Below are positions 12,601-24,162 of a DNA stretch of 64,000 nt, one piece after another (the first letter of the stretch is position 1; every line of letters begins with the position of its first letter). This stretch comes from Osedax fenrisi. Taxonomy: Eukaryota > Annelida > Polychaeta > Sabellida > Siboglinidae. A program made the translations under genes and the position numbers. The notes under the pieces are model-generated. The model saw only the letters and a program-made list of their open reading frames with translations. It made no database searches and was not told where the DNA came from. The DNA is taken from positions 97,112,562 through 97,176,561 of the forward strand of contig OZ025239.1 in the NCBI GenBank assembly GCA_964019155.1, given 5' to 3'.

Positions 12601-15600
12601 GGACAATATCCACTGCAGTATCTCTTTAATAGTAATAAATGATATCTTTGAATACATTAACTTATATATCTTGACAACAATATTATTCATAATTTATTTT
12701 ATGTAGTTATCATTTTCAACTTTATAATATTTACTCTGTCTTCATTTCTAAAATAGATTATACACATACCCCCAACACACACACATACATATATATATAC
12801 ATACATTTCGGGCGACAGCATAGAAAAGATATTGATCTTTATCTGAAGCCCTATAGAGGAAATAATAATATAATTAATTTATATACTTCATACGAAAAAA
12901 ATGTACAACTTTATTCTAATAAATATTTATTATTATTATTATTATAATCCTTACCGTATGCAGACCAAAGACAGGCATAGTGCTACTAAATATGGGAGGA
13001 CCACAGACTACAGATGATGTGTATGACTTCCTGTTCCGTCTCTTCTCTGACAGAGATATCATGAAGTTTCCCGCGCAACCGTTCGTACCCTAATATAGGT
13101 GTCGCTAGTAGTAGTCGTAGTAGTACTCATGTTTATCCTATTCATAATAAACAATATATCCTCATTATATATTTTAATATTATTTATTAATAATATTTTA
13201 TATATTAATAATTTATTTATACATATATAAATATATTTAAATTATATATAATGTTATATTGAAAGTGCATCATATAATTTTATCATATTAAATTACTTTT
13301 ACTTTATATAATATATATAATTAAATTTATTAATTAAACTTGAATAACACTTTAATTTTTGTAATATATTTAATAAATATTAATTTCATATATAAAAATA
13401 ATAATACGTATCTATATATAATTTATTTATATAAATTTAAGTCAATATGATACATAAATATGTGACTTATTTAGACATTTAATAGTAAGTAAAAGTAAAC
13501 ATACAAATAAATATAAACAAAAGTATAATCAGCGTTAAGGACAAGTATTCTTGCTTAGCTTCACTGTATCTATTCACATAAATATCAATTGAATAAAATC
13601 GGTTATATTTTAATATATTTACTGTATTAAATTAATACTATTAGTGTATTCACTGTGTATACGCTTCTTTAACTCTAGCTTGAATATAACGCTTGAATAT
13701 AAATAATATTATTAATCACTTAGTTTTAAAGGATATAAATTTATTTGACATTTATGAATTTTTATAACTCACCGGTAATATATATGTTTTTGATTAAATA
13801 TTTATTAAAATTAATTATACATTTATGAATATTTTAGGTTGGTGTTTATGTATTGAAAATATGCAAGTATACCTTTAATTTGTATATAGTTAATTAACAG
13901 CAGTGTGATCTGCTTGCTTTAGTTGTGTAAGTTAGTGTTCCTCAGTGCTCCTTGTTTAAATGATAATCTGCAATTAGTTCTAATTAAACATCTATTTATA
14001 AATATATTATATCTATGTATTCTATACTTTACATTCATATGCATGTTAATTCATTTTGAATTAGCTTATATTTTTTAATAAATGTATATATATTATTAAT
14101 ATAAATCTATATTCTAGTAATATTTACTTTTCATATTGATTATAGTTCAATATGACAGTTAAGTACAATTTGGTCAATATCATATAAGAAATATAAATTG
14201 TGGTATGTTATTTATCTATGATATTATGAGTACAATCTTTATGAAGATTGATAGATTAATATGCATTTATATATACTTATATAAATGCATATATATATAT
14301 ATATATTGCTTGATTGATTGAATGTATATTTAAACACTTAAATACATCATAAATGAGTTCTCAAAAGGGTACTATATAAAAATAAAAGTAGGTATTACCA
14401 AGACCTCCTATAACCTCAGGCCCGAACACCGCATTTACATGGGGTATAAAGATGCCATAGATTTGTAAACAAATTGGCCCCTTTAAAGTAAATACACTAT
14501 ATAATATAGATTATAGGAGGTCTTGCTAATACAGACATACCATTTAAAACAATATAATAAACCGGAAAGGAATAAGTGAATAAAGTAATAATGACAAACA
14601 ATATAAGTATTACAAGTTGCCATCTGAGATCAAACTTTAAATAGATTTGTTGATGTCTTATGGTAACGGATGTATCTAATAGAGGGTGGCAGTGAATTGC
14701 ATAGATTAGCTCCAATATAACTAATGAACCGAGCATTCATTTTTGAGGGACGGAGAATAGGGGTAGAGAGAAGAGGAGAGGCATGGTTTCTAAATGTTGG
14801 GAGGGATATATATTCTTTAGGCAAACTGATATTGAAAATATTTATGCAAAATATTCATATAAAGGTATTGTTATTGGTAATATTGCATCACTTCATACTT
14901 TCACTCTTAAATGTATATTGCACAAGATAGAAAAGCCTGTTGATAACTTAGCTAATCATCATCACTAGTAGTGACCTTGATCTAAGTGCTAACGACCTAG
15001 ATATAAGTACTAACGACCTAGATCTAAATACTAATGAGCATAATGCTAACGATATAATCGTACACACCTACACACACATACATACACACCTACACACACA
15101 CACACCTATACATACACACCTACACACACGCACACCTACACACGTACACCTATACACACACATACACACCTACACACACGCACACCTATAATGATGATGA
15201 TCACATGATTCATTAGCACACAGGTGCACTGCACAATACATTACACATCTCTCTCTCGTTAACTGTGTTAGCTTCAGTATTGCAACTCTTGAGGTGACCA
15301 TCCTTCACGTGAACAATCATAGCACTTTGTTAATAGATCTCTCATATTAGAAGTTAGCGAACATTGCGGGTACGTTACGAGAGAAGTATCTGAGCGAGTG
15401 TGATCTCACCCCCATTATAACAAGCGGGGTCTCCTTAACCTCCTCGTATTAATACCCCCCACCCCGTAGACTTATGGCTCGGTACATAGCCACCCGGCGT
15501 ACCCCCATGGTGAAGCGACACTACAAGGAGATCGGCGGTGGTTCTCCCATCACTAAGTGGACCAAAGCGCAAGGCACCGGCATGGTGAAACTTCTCGATG

Positions 15601-18600
15601 AGATAAGCCCCGATACAGGTAACTATGACAACCACTACCACCACTACCATGCTACTTAATATCTCCCCCACCACCCCCTAACTACCACAACCACCCCTAA
15701 TCAGCCCTCTACGACCACCCCTAATCACCCCCACCCCCACCCGGCAGCCCCCCACAAGTTCTACATCGGGTTCCGGTACGTGCATCCGCTGACTGAAGAG
15801 GTTTTAGAAGAACTCGAGAGGTGAGAGGTCAACTCCAACTAGTGGCTTGCAATAATAATAACAATAGTTTATTTAGACACTTAAGTAATAGTAGAAACAA
15901 TTCTCTAATGTGTAATTTAATAATAATGTTAACAAAATAATTATAATAAAACATATTTCTTCAGTGTTTTGCGGAAGATTGAAATGGAAGTTATAGTTAT
16001 TACTATTTGATACTAGTACTTTATCCTAAGCATGATACACATATCACATTTTGTATTCTTATTTTAACTCATCATTCTTGTTCTCTTATTATTGTTATCT
16101 TTTTACCTGTAAATCATTGAATACGTTTATAAATAATGTATCTATATATGATTTGATTAAATTAATATCATATGATACGAATTAATAGATGGTAGTATGT
16201 TATAAATAATGAGTCACAATTAGTGATGATTCATGATTCATCATTTAGCTTTTATTATAAACAACGAATACTTTTCTACCGCCTCAATTGACCTTGACCC
16301 CTAACGCCCTCAGAGACGGAGTTCAAAGGGCAGTGGCGTTCACCCAATACCCACAATTCAGTTGTACAACGACTGGCAGTAGTCTCAACACAATATCCAG
16401 GTAGTAGTACACGTGTCACATGATCATGTCCCCAGGCATTCATCTCGCGCTCTTGTCCCTGTTACACACACACACTGCGATGTATGTTACCGTTCACTAC
16501 AGTTTAATTGAAGTGCACCGTGGCACAGTTGTTCCGAGACAATATACGTTGCTAGGACAATATTTAACATTACGGAGATAGCTAAGGATTAGCCTAGGAT
16601 AATCCCAGGACAATTTATGTTCTCAGCTCAGCTGGCCCCGGGTATCTACTTATTTAGAATGACAACACATATTCCTTGGTACTAGTACGAAGTGATACGA
16701 TGTCATCATTCAAACGTGAAATACACATGTCTAATAGTTTCGTTTCATTTATATGACGCATACAAAATATCTAATTATATCGAGTCAATAAACAATTTTT
16801 ATAATAATATTGACATTTAAAGTGTCCGTATTAGTGTGGCTCGTCATAACAACCCCCCCGCCCCCCCTCCGACACCCCCCCTGATAATCGTGCGTCCCCA
16901 CAGGTACTACAAAACGGACAAGAGCGTCGAAACAGCACAAAGCTCCACAACGAGACCGGTGTGGTCAGTGATTGACCGATGGCACGATCACCCCCTCCTC
17001 ATTCAGGTTGCCACGCCCACTTACCTTTAGCCACGCCCACAATCACATCATCGCGCTGTATACCATGTCCGGTATCCTATTGTACCGTTGCGTGCTCGTG
17101 TGTAGGGGAGATATCGTAAGCCTGTGTAGGGGAGCCACTTTCAGTGTAGAGAGTGAGAGAGGTGTGATCATTAATGGACCTTTGATTTTATTTTGTAGGG
17201 AACATTTTTTTATATTGAAATATTAAAATGTAATATTATCTTTAAAATGATGTATAATATATCATATATAATTAAACATGAGTGCCTCAAATACGAAGTT
17301 TAATCATACACCTATTCAAAATGGTGGGATTTAATAATTAGAAAACATGCAAGTAAAACTTTAGATGCCAATATCTCGGGTGTTTTTTTTGTTTTTAAAT
17401 GTCTATCTTTTGAACTCTTATATGAATCTTTATAACATTTTCTGAGTATATACCTAATATATGGTTATTATTGTAAGCTAATATAAATATAATCTATTTA
17501 TATAATTATTTGAAAAATAATAAAAAAAATTGGTAATAAATTTATTTTTAAACAATTGTAATATTATAATTGACTTTTCTTTAATTAATAATACATTTAA
17601 TATGTTATGATGTAACTATATAACTAGAGATGAATGTTATCTTGATAATTAAAAAAAAATTAGAAAAAAATACTAATAAATAGAAAAGATATAGCCTGTT
17701 AAAAAATAGCTATTTTTCCCTATCTTTTACATGTAAATGCCGTCAAGGTTACGCCGGCAAGGTTACGCCGGCCCTTAATAACTGTAATAATACCACTGAC
17801 ATACAACATGTATAATACATGTATAATACATGTATAATACATGTATAATACATGTATAATATATATATAATATACATTGTATATAGAGAATTATCAACGA
17901 CTTTGTTTATTGCTAAAGTGTGTTGTATTCATTATAATGTCTATGCGTATGCGTATGTGTGTGTTGTGAGGTAATATAGGGTAAGGTAGTCTATGTAAAC
18001 ATACATATCCGGGTATTAGCCAATCAGAAGTGGTACAAAACAATAATACTAATGATTGTGTACGTACCTACCTGTAAAACTACCTCACCTCCCCTTTATT
18101 CATCATAGTCATGTAGTAATGCAGCAGAATCTAATATAAATGTATATCACTAGGTTTATGTTTTATAGTATATGTTATGAAAGATTAACTACCCGAACCT
18201 CATTTAATTAAAAATATATAGCTATATTATATAGCCTATATATGTATATTATATACATATATATATTATATATCGAATAAAATATTATGTCACAATATAT
18301 TGCCTATATTAAGTTTTTACAGTTAAATCTGTTCTCACTGCTATACTCATTATGCAACACTGCCACGATTACCCATACCTACAGTGTAGGTCCTACACCC
18401 CCACAATCACCCCTACCTACACCCCCACAATCACCCATACCGATAATAACATAGCCTGCCCTACCTTGACCAGTCATTCGTAGAGACCATCAGAGAAGAA
18501 CTCGCCAGGTTCCCAGCTGAAGACCGCGACGATGTTGTACTGCTATTCTCCGCCCACTCGCTGCCTATGAAAACTGTTAGTGGTGCTGCCACCTGGTTGT

Positions 18601-19685
18601 GTCTAGCTGCAGCAGTACTATATAGTACTGCACCGGTACTATATAGTACTGCACCGGTACTATATAGTACTGCACCGGTACTATATAGTACTGCTCCGGT
18701 ACTATATAGTACTGCTCCGGTACTATATAGTACTGCACCGGTACTATATAGTACTGCACCGGTACTATATAGTACTGCTCCGGTACTATATAGTACTGCT
18801 CCGGTACTATATAGTACTGCACCGGTACTATATAGTACTGCTCCGGTACTATATAGTACTGCTCCGGTACTATATAGTACTGCACCGGTACTATATAGTA
18901 CTGCACCGGTACTATATAGTACTGCTCCGGTACTATATAGTACTGCTCCGGTACTATATAGTACTGCTCCGGTACTATATAGTACTGCACCGGTACTATA
19001 TAGTACTGCTCCGGTACTATATAGTACTGCACCGGTACTATATAGTACTGCTCCGGTACTATATAGTACTGCTCCGGTACTATATAGTACTGCACCGGTA
19101 CTATATAGTACTGCTCCGGTACTATATAGTACTGCTCCGGTACTATATAGTACTGCTCCGGTACTATATAGTACTGCACCGGTACTATATAGTACTGCTC
19201 CGGTACTATATAGTACTGCTCCGGTACTATATAGTACTGCACCGGTACTATATAGTACTGCACCGGTACTATATAGTACTGCACCGGTACTATATAGTAC
19301 TGCACCGGTACTATATAGTACTGCACCGTGTACTACATTGATTTCAAATCAGCTGAATTCGTACGAATACGATTAACTGTTACGCAAAGCGTGAGTGCTA
19401 TCTATATAGAGAGCTAGTGCGAGTGCAGATTAGCTAGTTAATAGGTAGCTAACACTAACCCCGCCCCCCCCACCCGCCTGCCAGGTGAACAAAGGCGACA
19501 CCTACCCACAGGAAGTAGCGAGTACCGTCGCACGCGTCATGGACACACTCGAATACTCGCATAACTACCGCCTCGTGTGGCAGTCTAAGGTTTCGTTACG
19601 CTCCAGTGCATCGAGTGTGTATGTGTGTGTGTGTGTGATGTGTGGTCTTCATATGTATGTGTGTACAGTGAACTTATGAGTAGAA

Positions 19686-19719
<34 letters not shown>

Positions 19720-21704
19720 AATTATCAAACGATAGCCTAGTATGTGTATTCAATAAGAACTCTGCCGATGATACATGTAATAACCATTAAGCAACGGATG
19801 ACATCCCTCTTCTCTACACACTTCGCTACCGCCACACCTACATAACTTACCGCCACCGACCTTTACGCCAGTACAGCATAGCAGCCGTTACTAGTATAAC
19901 CCCCCCCCCCCCCACCCCCCCCATTAGGTAGGACCCCAAGCGTGGCTAGGGGCTGCCACCGATGACGCAATAGTAGGGCTAGTGAAGCGGGGCAGAAGGA
20001 ACATCCTCCTCATCCCCATCGCCTTCACCAGCGACCATATCGAGACCCTGCACGAGCTCGACATCGAATACATGCAGGATCTCTGCGAAAAGGTCAGCGC
20101 AGGGGTCAAGGTCGCGATATAGTAGGCGTAATGGTGCATTAGTAATCAGTTTGGTAGTTACGGCGGGGGGGGGGGGGGGGTGTAGTTATAATTAGTCATG
20201 TATAATTTATAAATATAATATGTATAATCGCATAATAATTCATATGCATGTATTAATTGAAATAAATTATTAAATACAATAAAATATAATTGAATTTGAA
20301 TTATATAATGTATTTGTTATTGATTTAACATTTCTAAGAACTAATTGGTGTATATAATGAAGTTTATACTGATTGATCCATTATTTATATTGAAGTTAAT
20401 AATAGTACAAATGTAAGTAGTTCACTTTATAATCACATCATTAATAACCTATACAATAATATGGAAAAACTTACATAATGTGTATATATATATATATATA
20501 TTAATATATACAGTTGGTTATTGCTATTACATATAGAGTACAATTAATAATGAACACATATGTCATCAGTATCAGACATACAATCAAGTGATTAGCCATT
20601 ATTTCCGTGGTCCATGTTGATTCTCCACATTAATTACTAAACTATGATTATTTAATTATATGACGTATGTTTCACAGTAGATGTGTTCTTCAGCTTGTGT
20701 AATCTCATGCTAACTTATCATAGGTCTTATGTAACATCATACTATCTATACACTATCATTTTCTAGTGAGTTTTATATATTTTAAATGGTAGTGATATTT
20801 GCATAATAGCACATGTACACAAGTATGTGGTGTAGATGTGGTGTAGATGTGTATCACTGTACATGCAAACTGATCACTGGCTTCTAACCTAACATATGCT
20901 GGCATCTCAAATAGCATTATTTTTCTGATTTATTTTTATATTTTTTTTTTTGCTGGCCTATATATTTTATAGACATATATATAGTATTTGCATATATATA
21001 TATATATGTTAGACATATATACACAGAAGTTAACAATTCTATAAACTGGTTTACAAATATACTTAATTTTCTAAAATATATATGCAGGTATATTCATCTG
21101 TGTATGTTGTTGTAATCACAGATTAACCAATGCACTAACACATCCGACAGCACCACTGACACATCCGACAGCACCACTGACACATCAACACTCTCACACA
21201 CAGGTGGATATTAAGAATATAAGGAGAACCCCTGCTCTGAATGACAGACCACTATTTATCAAAGTTATTATCTTCTTAGTGAATAGTGAATAGTGAATGG
21301 TATATCATGTATATTAAGCCATTACATATATTATATTATATATATTGTTTCAAAATTTATTTTTATGAAATATAAATTTGATATTGTATAATATAAAAGT
21401 TAAAAATACATAATCACTTATGAAGTTCAAAGACTCTAGCCCCGATACTAAGCCCGCACACTACCACAGACTCTAGCCACAACACTAAACCCCACCACTA
21501 CAACCACAGACTCTAGCCACAATCGTCAAGGATCACCTACAGCGTAACGTTGCCGTGGAAACCAAACAGTTCTCGCTGTGCTGCCCTATGTGCGATAACG
21601 ATGCCTGTTCCGACACCAAGGATTTCTTCTTCAGTCACCAGGAGGCTATCGACCTTCAGTCCGAGCGGCCATCTTTAAAGTCCTCCACTGCCACCTCCGC
21701 GTAG
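9676..21704 (+). CDS. FECH: Ferrochelatase, mitochondrial (11 exons), copy 1
   Basis: Ferrochelatase inserts Fe2+ into protoporphyrin IX on the matrix side of the inner mitochondrial membrane, the last step of heme synthesis. Exons: 9676-9797, 12964-13080, 15470-15618, 15748-15820, 16314-16400, 16904-17006, 18474-18575, 19485-19589, 19928-20092, 21204-21263, 21510-21704. All introns are GT-AG, phases agree, and the product is 425 residues (vertebrate enzyme about 423). Exon 1 gives an Arg/Ser-rich presequence starting MASSIVLTRFRR. The mature part follows with LNMGGPQTTDDV, RRTP, IGGGSPI, FRYVHPLTEE and FSAHSLPM. Expected key residues are present: His245 (SAHSLP), His323 and Glu325 (SDHIET), Cys171, and cluster ligands Cys386, Cys389 and Cys394 with an extra Cys385. 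The ATG at 9676 was preferred to an in-frame ATG at 9643 because it starts the presequence cleanly. The 3' flank changes to a retroelement tail 70 bp after the stop. Confidence 0.95.
10073..11045. mobile_element. 973-bp TIR element in FECH intron 1, CTGTACAT target site, copy 1
   Basis: The left end TAGAAGAGCCCGTTTT pairs with the right end (reverse complement TAGGAGAGCCCGTTTT), and further matches reach into AACTTTT. CTGTACAT flanks both ends (10065-10072 and 11046-11053), an 8-bp duplication of the nnnTAnnn form seen in Buster-type hAT elements. The surrounding DNA already contains several CTGTACAT words, so the duplication could be coincidental. The interior is A/T-rich with no transposase. 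Confidence 0.7.
11054..12963. other. FECH intron 1, remainder: nothing recognised
   Basis: A few more CTGTACAT words (to about 11100), then A/T-rich DNA without conserved reading frames. A short CA/TA run sits near 12770-12810. Duplicate at 38879-40788. Confidence 0.6.
14399..14525. mobile_element. 127-bp element with CAAGACC inverted repeats (FECH intron 2), copy 1
   Basis: The left arm CAAGACCTCCTATAACCTCA and the right arm (reverse complement CAAGACCTCCTATAATCTA) share 15 perfect bases. They enclose about 87 bp of moderate-GC sequence. The flanks GTATTAC and CTAATAC agree at 5 of 7 positions. Same family as the zero-spacer palindrome at 3826. Confidence 0.72.
15060..15190. repeat. CA-rich simple repeat (CACACCTA type), FECH intron 2
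   Basis: An irregular run of CACACA, CACCTA and CATACA words about 280 bp upstream of exon 3. Duplicate at 42885-43015. Confidence 0.85.
17806..17860. repeat. 11-bp tandem repeat ACATGTATAAT x5, FECH intron 6
   Basis: Five exact units running into a TA-rich stretch. Two copies of CAAGGTTACGCCGG lie just upstream (about 17745-17773). Duplicate at 45631-45685. Confidence 0.85.
18615..19328. repeat. 21-bp palindromic minisatellite, 34 units, FECH intron 7 (copy 1)
   Basis: Each unit is the perfect 14-bp palindrome GTACTATATAGTAC plus the spacer TGCWCCG, where W is A or T. The array is 714 bp, exactly 34 units, starting 40 nt after the exon 7 donor. Units differ almost only at the A/T position. 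The frame entering from exon 7 stays open through the array (repeating VLYSTAP) and stops at 19376, before exon 8. Confidence 0.96.
19900..19922 (+). promoter_or_regulatory. C14-A-C8 pyrimidine tract at FECH exon 9 acceptor (copy 1)
   Basis: A cytosine homopolymer serves as the polypyrimidine tract 5 nt before exon 9. It is C15-A-C8 in copy 2 (47725-47748). Other FECH acceptors (exons 3, 4, 6 and 8) are also C-rich instead of T-rich. Confidence 0.8.
20165..20180 (+). repeat. G16 run in FECH intron 9 (copy 1)
   Basis: A guanine homopolymer 72 nt after the exon 9 donor; it is G14 in copy 2 (47991-48004). It is complementary to the C run in front of exon 9. Confidence 0.95.
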
Positions 21705-21773
21705 AGCACGCCCCCCCCTGAAACGCCCCTTTCACCACCCCCCACCCCCCCACATTGTTTTATTCCTTTGTTA

Positions 21774-21902
21774 TATATTATTATTAAATTATTATCGTAT
21801 TACTATTATTTTATTATTATTTTCTTCCCGCACGAGCGAAGGGGTCTATATGGCCCTATTTTAGTGCAAATAAACCAAATATCATCATCATCATCATCAT
21901 AT
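21774..21902 (+). mobile_element. Retroelement 3' tail joined to FECH copy 1
   Basis: Right after the last base shared with copy 2 the sequence becomes TATTA-rich. It then reads GGGTCTAT (21842), a polyadenylation-like AATAAA (21869) and an (ATC)n tail (21881-21902). The 3' end resembles that at 8475-8528. If FECH copy 1 is transcribed, this would supply its poly(A) signal. Confidence 0.5.
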
Positions 21903-22222
21903 ATCTTTAGAAGTATTTATTATAAATAACATTCAATATAACGATTTATTAATAATAATTATTTAATAAATAAAAAAATCAATATTCTTCAAAAAAAAAC
22001 TAAATAAACCGTAAAAAAACCAACAACCCTGATTATAACTAATATATTAAATTTATTATAAATATAAAAATAATATATTAATAATGGGGTTACAAAAACT
22101 TTTGATCCAAATATATTTTTAATAATTTAAAAAACTTAATATATTGATATATATATGTATATATTTTTCTAAAATTGTATAATATATATAAATTATATAT
22201 AATAACTACATACTATTTATAT

Positions 22223-23274
22223 CAGGTTTGATGGTTTTTCGGTTTTTTCGTAAAAACCAAAAAACCCAGTTTTTATTGTTTTTATGGTTTTTTCAATAAA
22301 AACAAGTACAAATTCTAATTCTTACATAACAAAAAACTAACTAAATTGTATTATTTGTATTATAATTTTTAAATATAAATACATATCGCATAATGGAAGA
22401 GTTGGAATCTTAGAATCTATTATTTCTATATATATTCATGTTACGAGTAAATTTTATAATATATATATGTATTAAAAAAAAATATTAAATATTATCAAGT
22501 CTGTCATATTATTTATTAAATATTATTAAATAATATTATATTATTAACATATAATAAAATAGATTATTATCTAAATGTAAGCAAAGGGGTTTGATGATAT
22601 AATAAAATACTTCAATAATTGATTTAATAAGTAGATATCATTTAAAAACATCTTATATTTTTTAATAAAAAATAAAAAAATTGTATAATGAATATTTTTC
22701 ATTGAAAAAAATTATTCCATGCACATCTATTTATATGAGAAATTAACATTACTTATTAATAATAAATTATTATTCAAAATTATAATAATGTTAATAAGTT
22801 TGTCAGTTATTAAAAACCATTATTGTGAAATAACTATAATATATTTGTTAATAAATAATAAATTGTATTGAAAATATAAGTTAATATCATAAAATATTAT
22901 GATAAATCGACAATATTATATTAGGATAAGTTACAATACACTAAAATAGTACTTTACTTTATATTATTTAGTAAAATGATTAAGTTTGGTAATATTTGGC
23001 TATTATATATAAATAACTATTATTAATAATAATGTATTACAATAAATATATATATTATAATATTTCAATATATTAACAATTCATAATTGGAATATTCTGC
23101 CAGTAATATAATATAATGTAAGTGTAATTAGATGAGAGTCCTACCCACTCCCTGATATAACATATAATGTAGGCAATTATAACTTATAATTTAAAAGTTA
23201 AATTAATTTGTTAAAATCCATAAAAACCGTAAAAATAGACGAAAAAACCCATTTTAAAAACCGAATTAACCCTG
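22223..23274. mobile_element. CAGGGTT-family TIR element (~1.05 kb)
   Basis: The left end CAGGTTTGATGGTTTTTCGG pairs with the right end (reverse complement CAGGGTTAATTCGGTTTTT). Both ends are dominated by GGTTTTT/AAAAACC words. The right 350 bp are clearly homologous, inverted, to 63630-64000. No convincing target duplication (ATTTATAT and ACGCTTAA) and no transposase. The CAGGG ends suggest a hAT-type MITE. Confidence 0.65.
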
Positions 23275-24162
23275 ACGCTTAATGTGGAACATATAACTGA
23301 GCGTCATCAATCTAAATATCATATAGTCGTAGTACGGTTGCAAGAAGCGCTTTCTATCTAGATTTCTAAACAAGCAATTGATTGATAGTTAGATCAGATG
23401 ACGGTGTTCAATATCTTAACTATGATTACATAACAAGCTCATCGTTTACAATGATTGTATGTAATGTACGTATGATTCATCTATATCGATGTAGTAACTC
23501 TATTTATAAGACAAGTCAAACTTATCTATCTCGGTGCATCAATATATTTGTGTATATATATATCAATAAATATCAATACATATCAATCAATTGATTGTAA
23601 AAATCAATAGAATGCACAATGTTACACCTACAACTTTCTATCATTTAGATAAGTATGGGTTATAGGTTACAGTAATTGTACTCTTTATTACATAACATCA
23701 TTTAGTTTTACATTGAAGTGAGTTAGTTAATAACAATACATATATATAATAGATAAAACTGTTTAGTAGCATTATATTAGGGATGTGATCAGGGATATGT
23801 AGTTGTATTTTATACAGTGATTTGTCGTATTAGTATTTGATTGTTATATTTGGAGTATTTATCAAATACATTCTTTAATCAACAATTAAATACACTCAAA
23901 ATATAATTAATTATTAATTAAATAAAACCAACATTTTATAAAGAATTTTAATAATGTTAGTAAATGAATGTAAAAATCAACAGTTTTTTTAAAATATCAG
24001 TATATAATATATATACTATATATATAGGACCTAGTTTAGTTTTAATAAAAATATTGATATAATGAAGTATTGTATGAAGTATTTGTGCAACATGTCATAT
24101 TTATAATGTAATTTAGTGAAATAACATTATAGTAATATTATTAATAAATGTGTACGTAGATA

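Larger units (their letters stand above)
1..21773 (+). repeat. Direct duplication, copy 1 (whole FECH locus)
   Basis: This block recurs at 27826-49578. The offset is a constant 27825 from base 1 to about 19.9 kb, so there is no net length change even across (TA)n runs, two long minisatellites and the A/T-only tract. The first differences I see are single bases at 19392 (T here, C at 47217) and 19445 (G here, A at 47270). After these come a C14/C15 run, a G16/G14 run, and 8-bp and 11-bp indels near 20.80 and 20.83 kb. Homology stops after 21773/49578. The left limit of copy 1 lies outside the window. It may be a very recent segmental duplication or a false duplication from assembling two haplotypes; the sequence alone cannot decide. 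Confidence 0.97.

Noticed and set aside
13081..13087. Alternative FECH exon 2 donor at TTC/GTACCC
   Set aside because: It gives the wrong phase for exon 3. The donor GTTCGT at 13081 keeps frame and yields the normal spacing before RRTP.
18577..19326. 249-codon minus-strand open frame
   Set aside because: Reverse reading of the 21-bp palindromic array in FECH intron 7.
20093..20119. Extension of FECH exon 9 to the TAG near 20119
   Set aside because: Splicing at 20092 to exon 10 at 21204 gives exactly the family spacing between the catalytic segment and NIRR; the extension ends in a stop.
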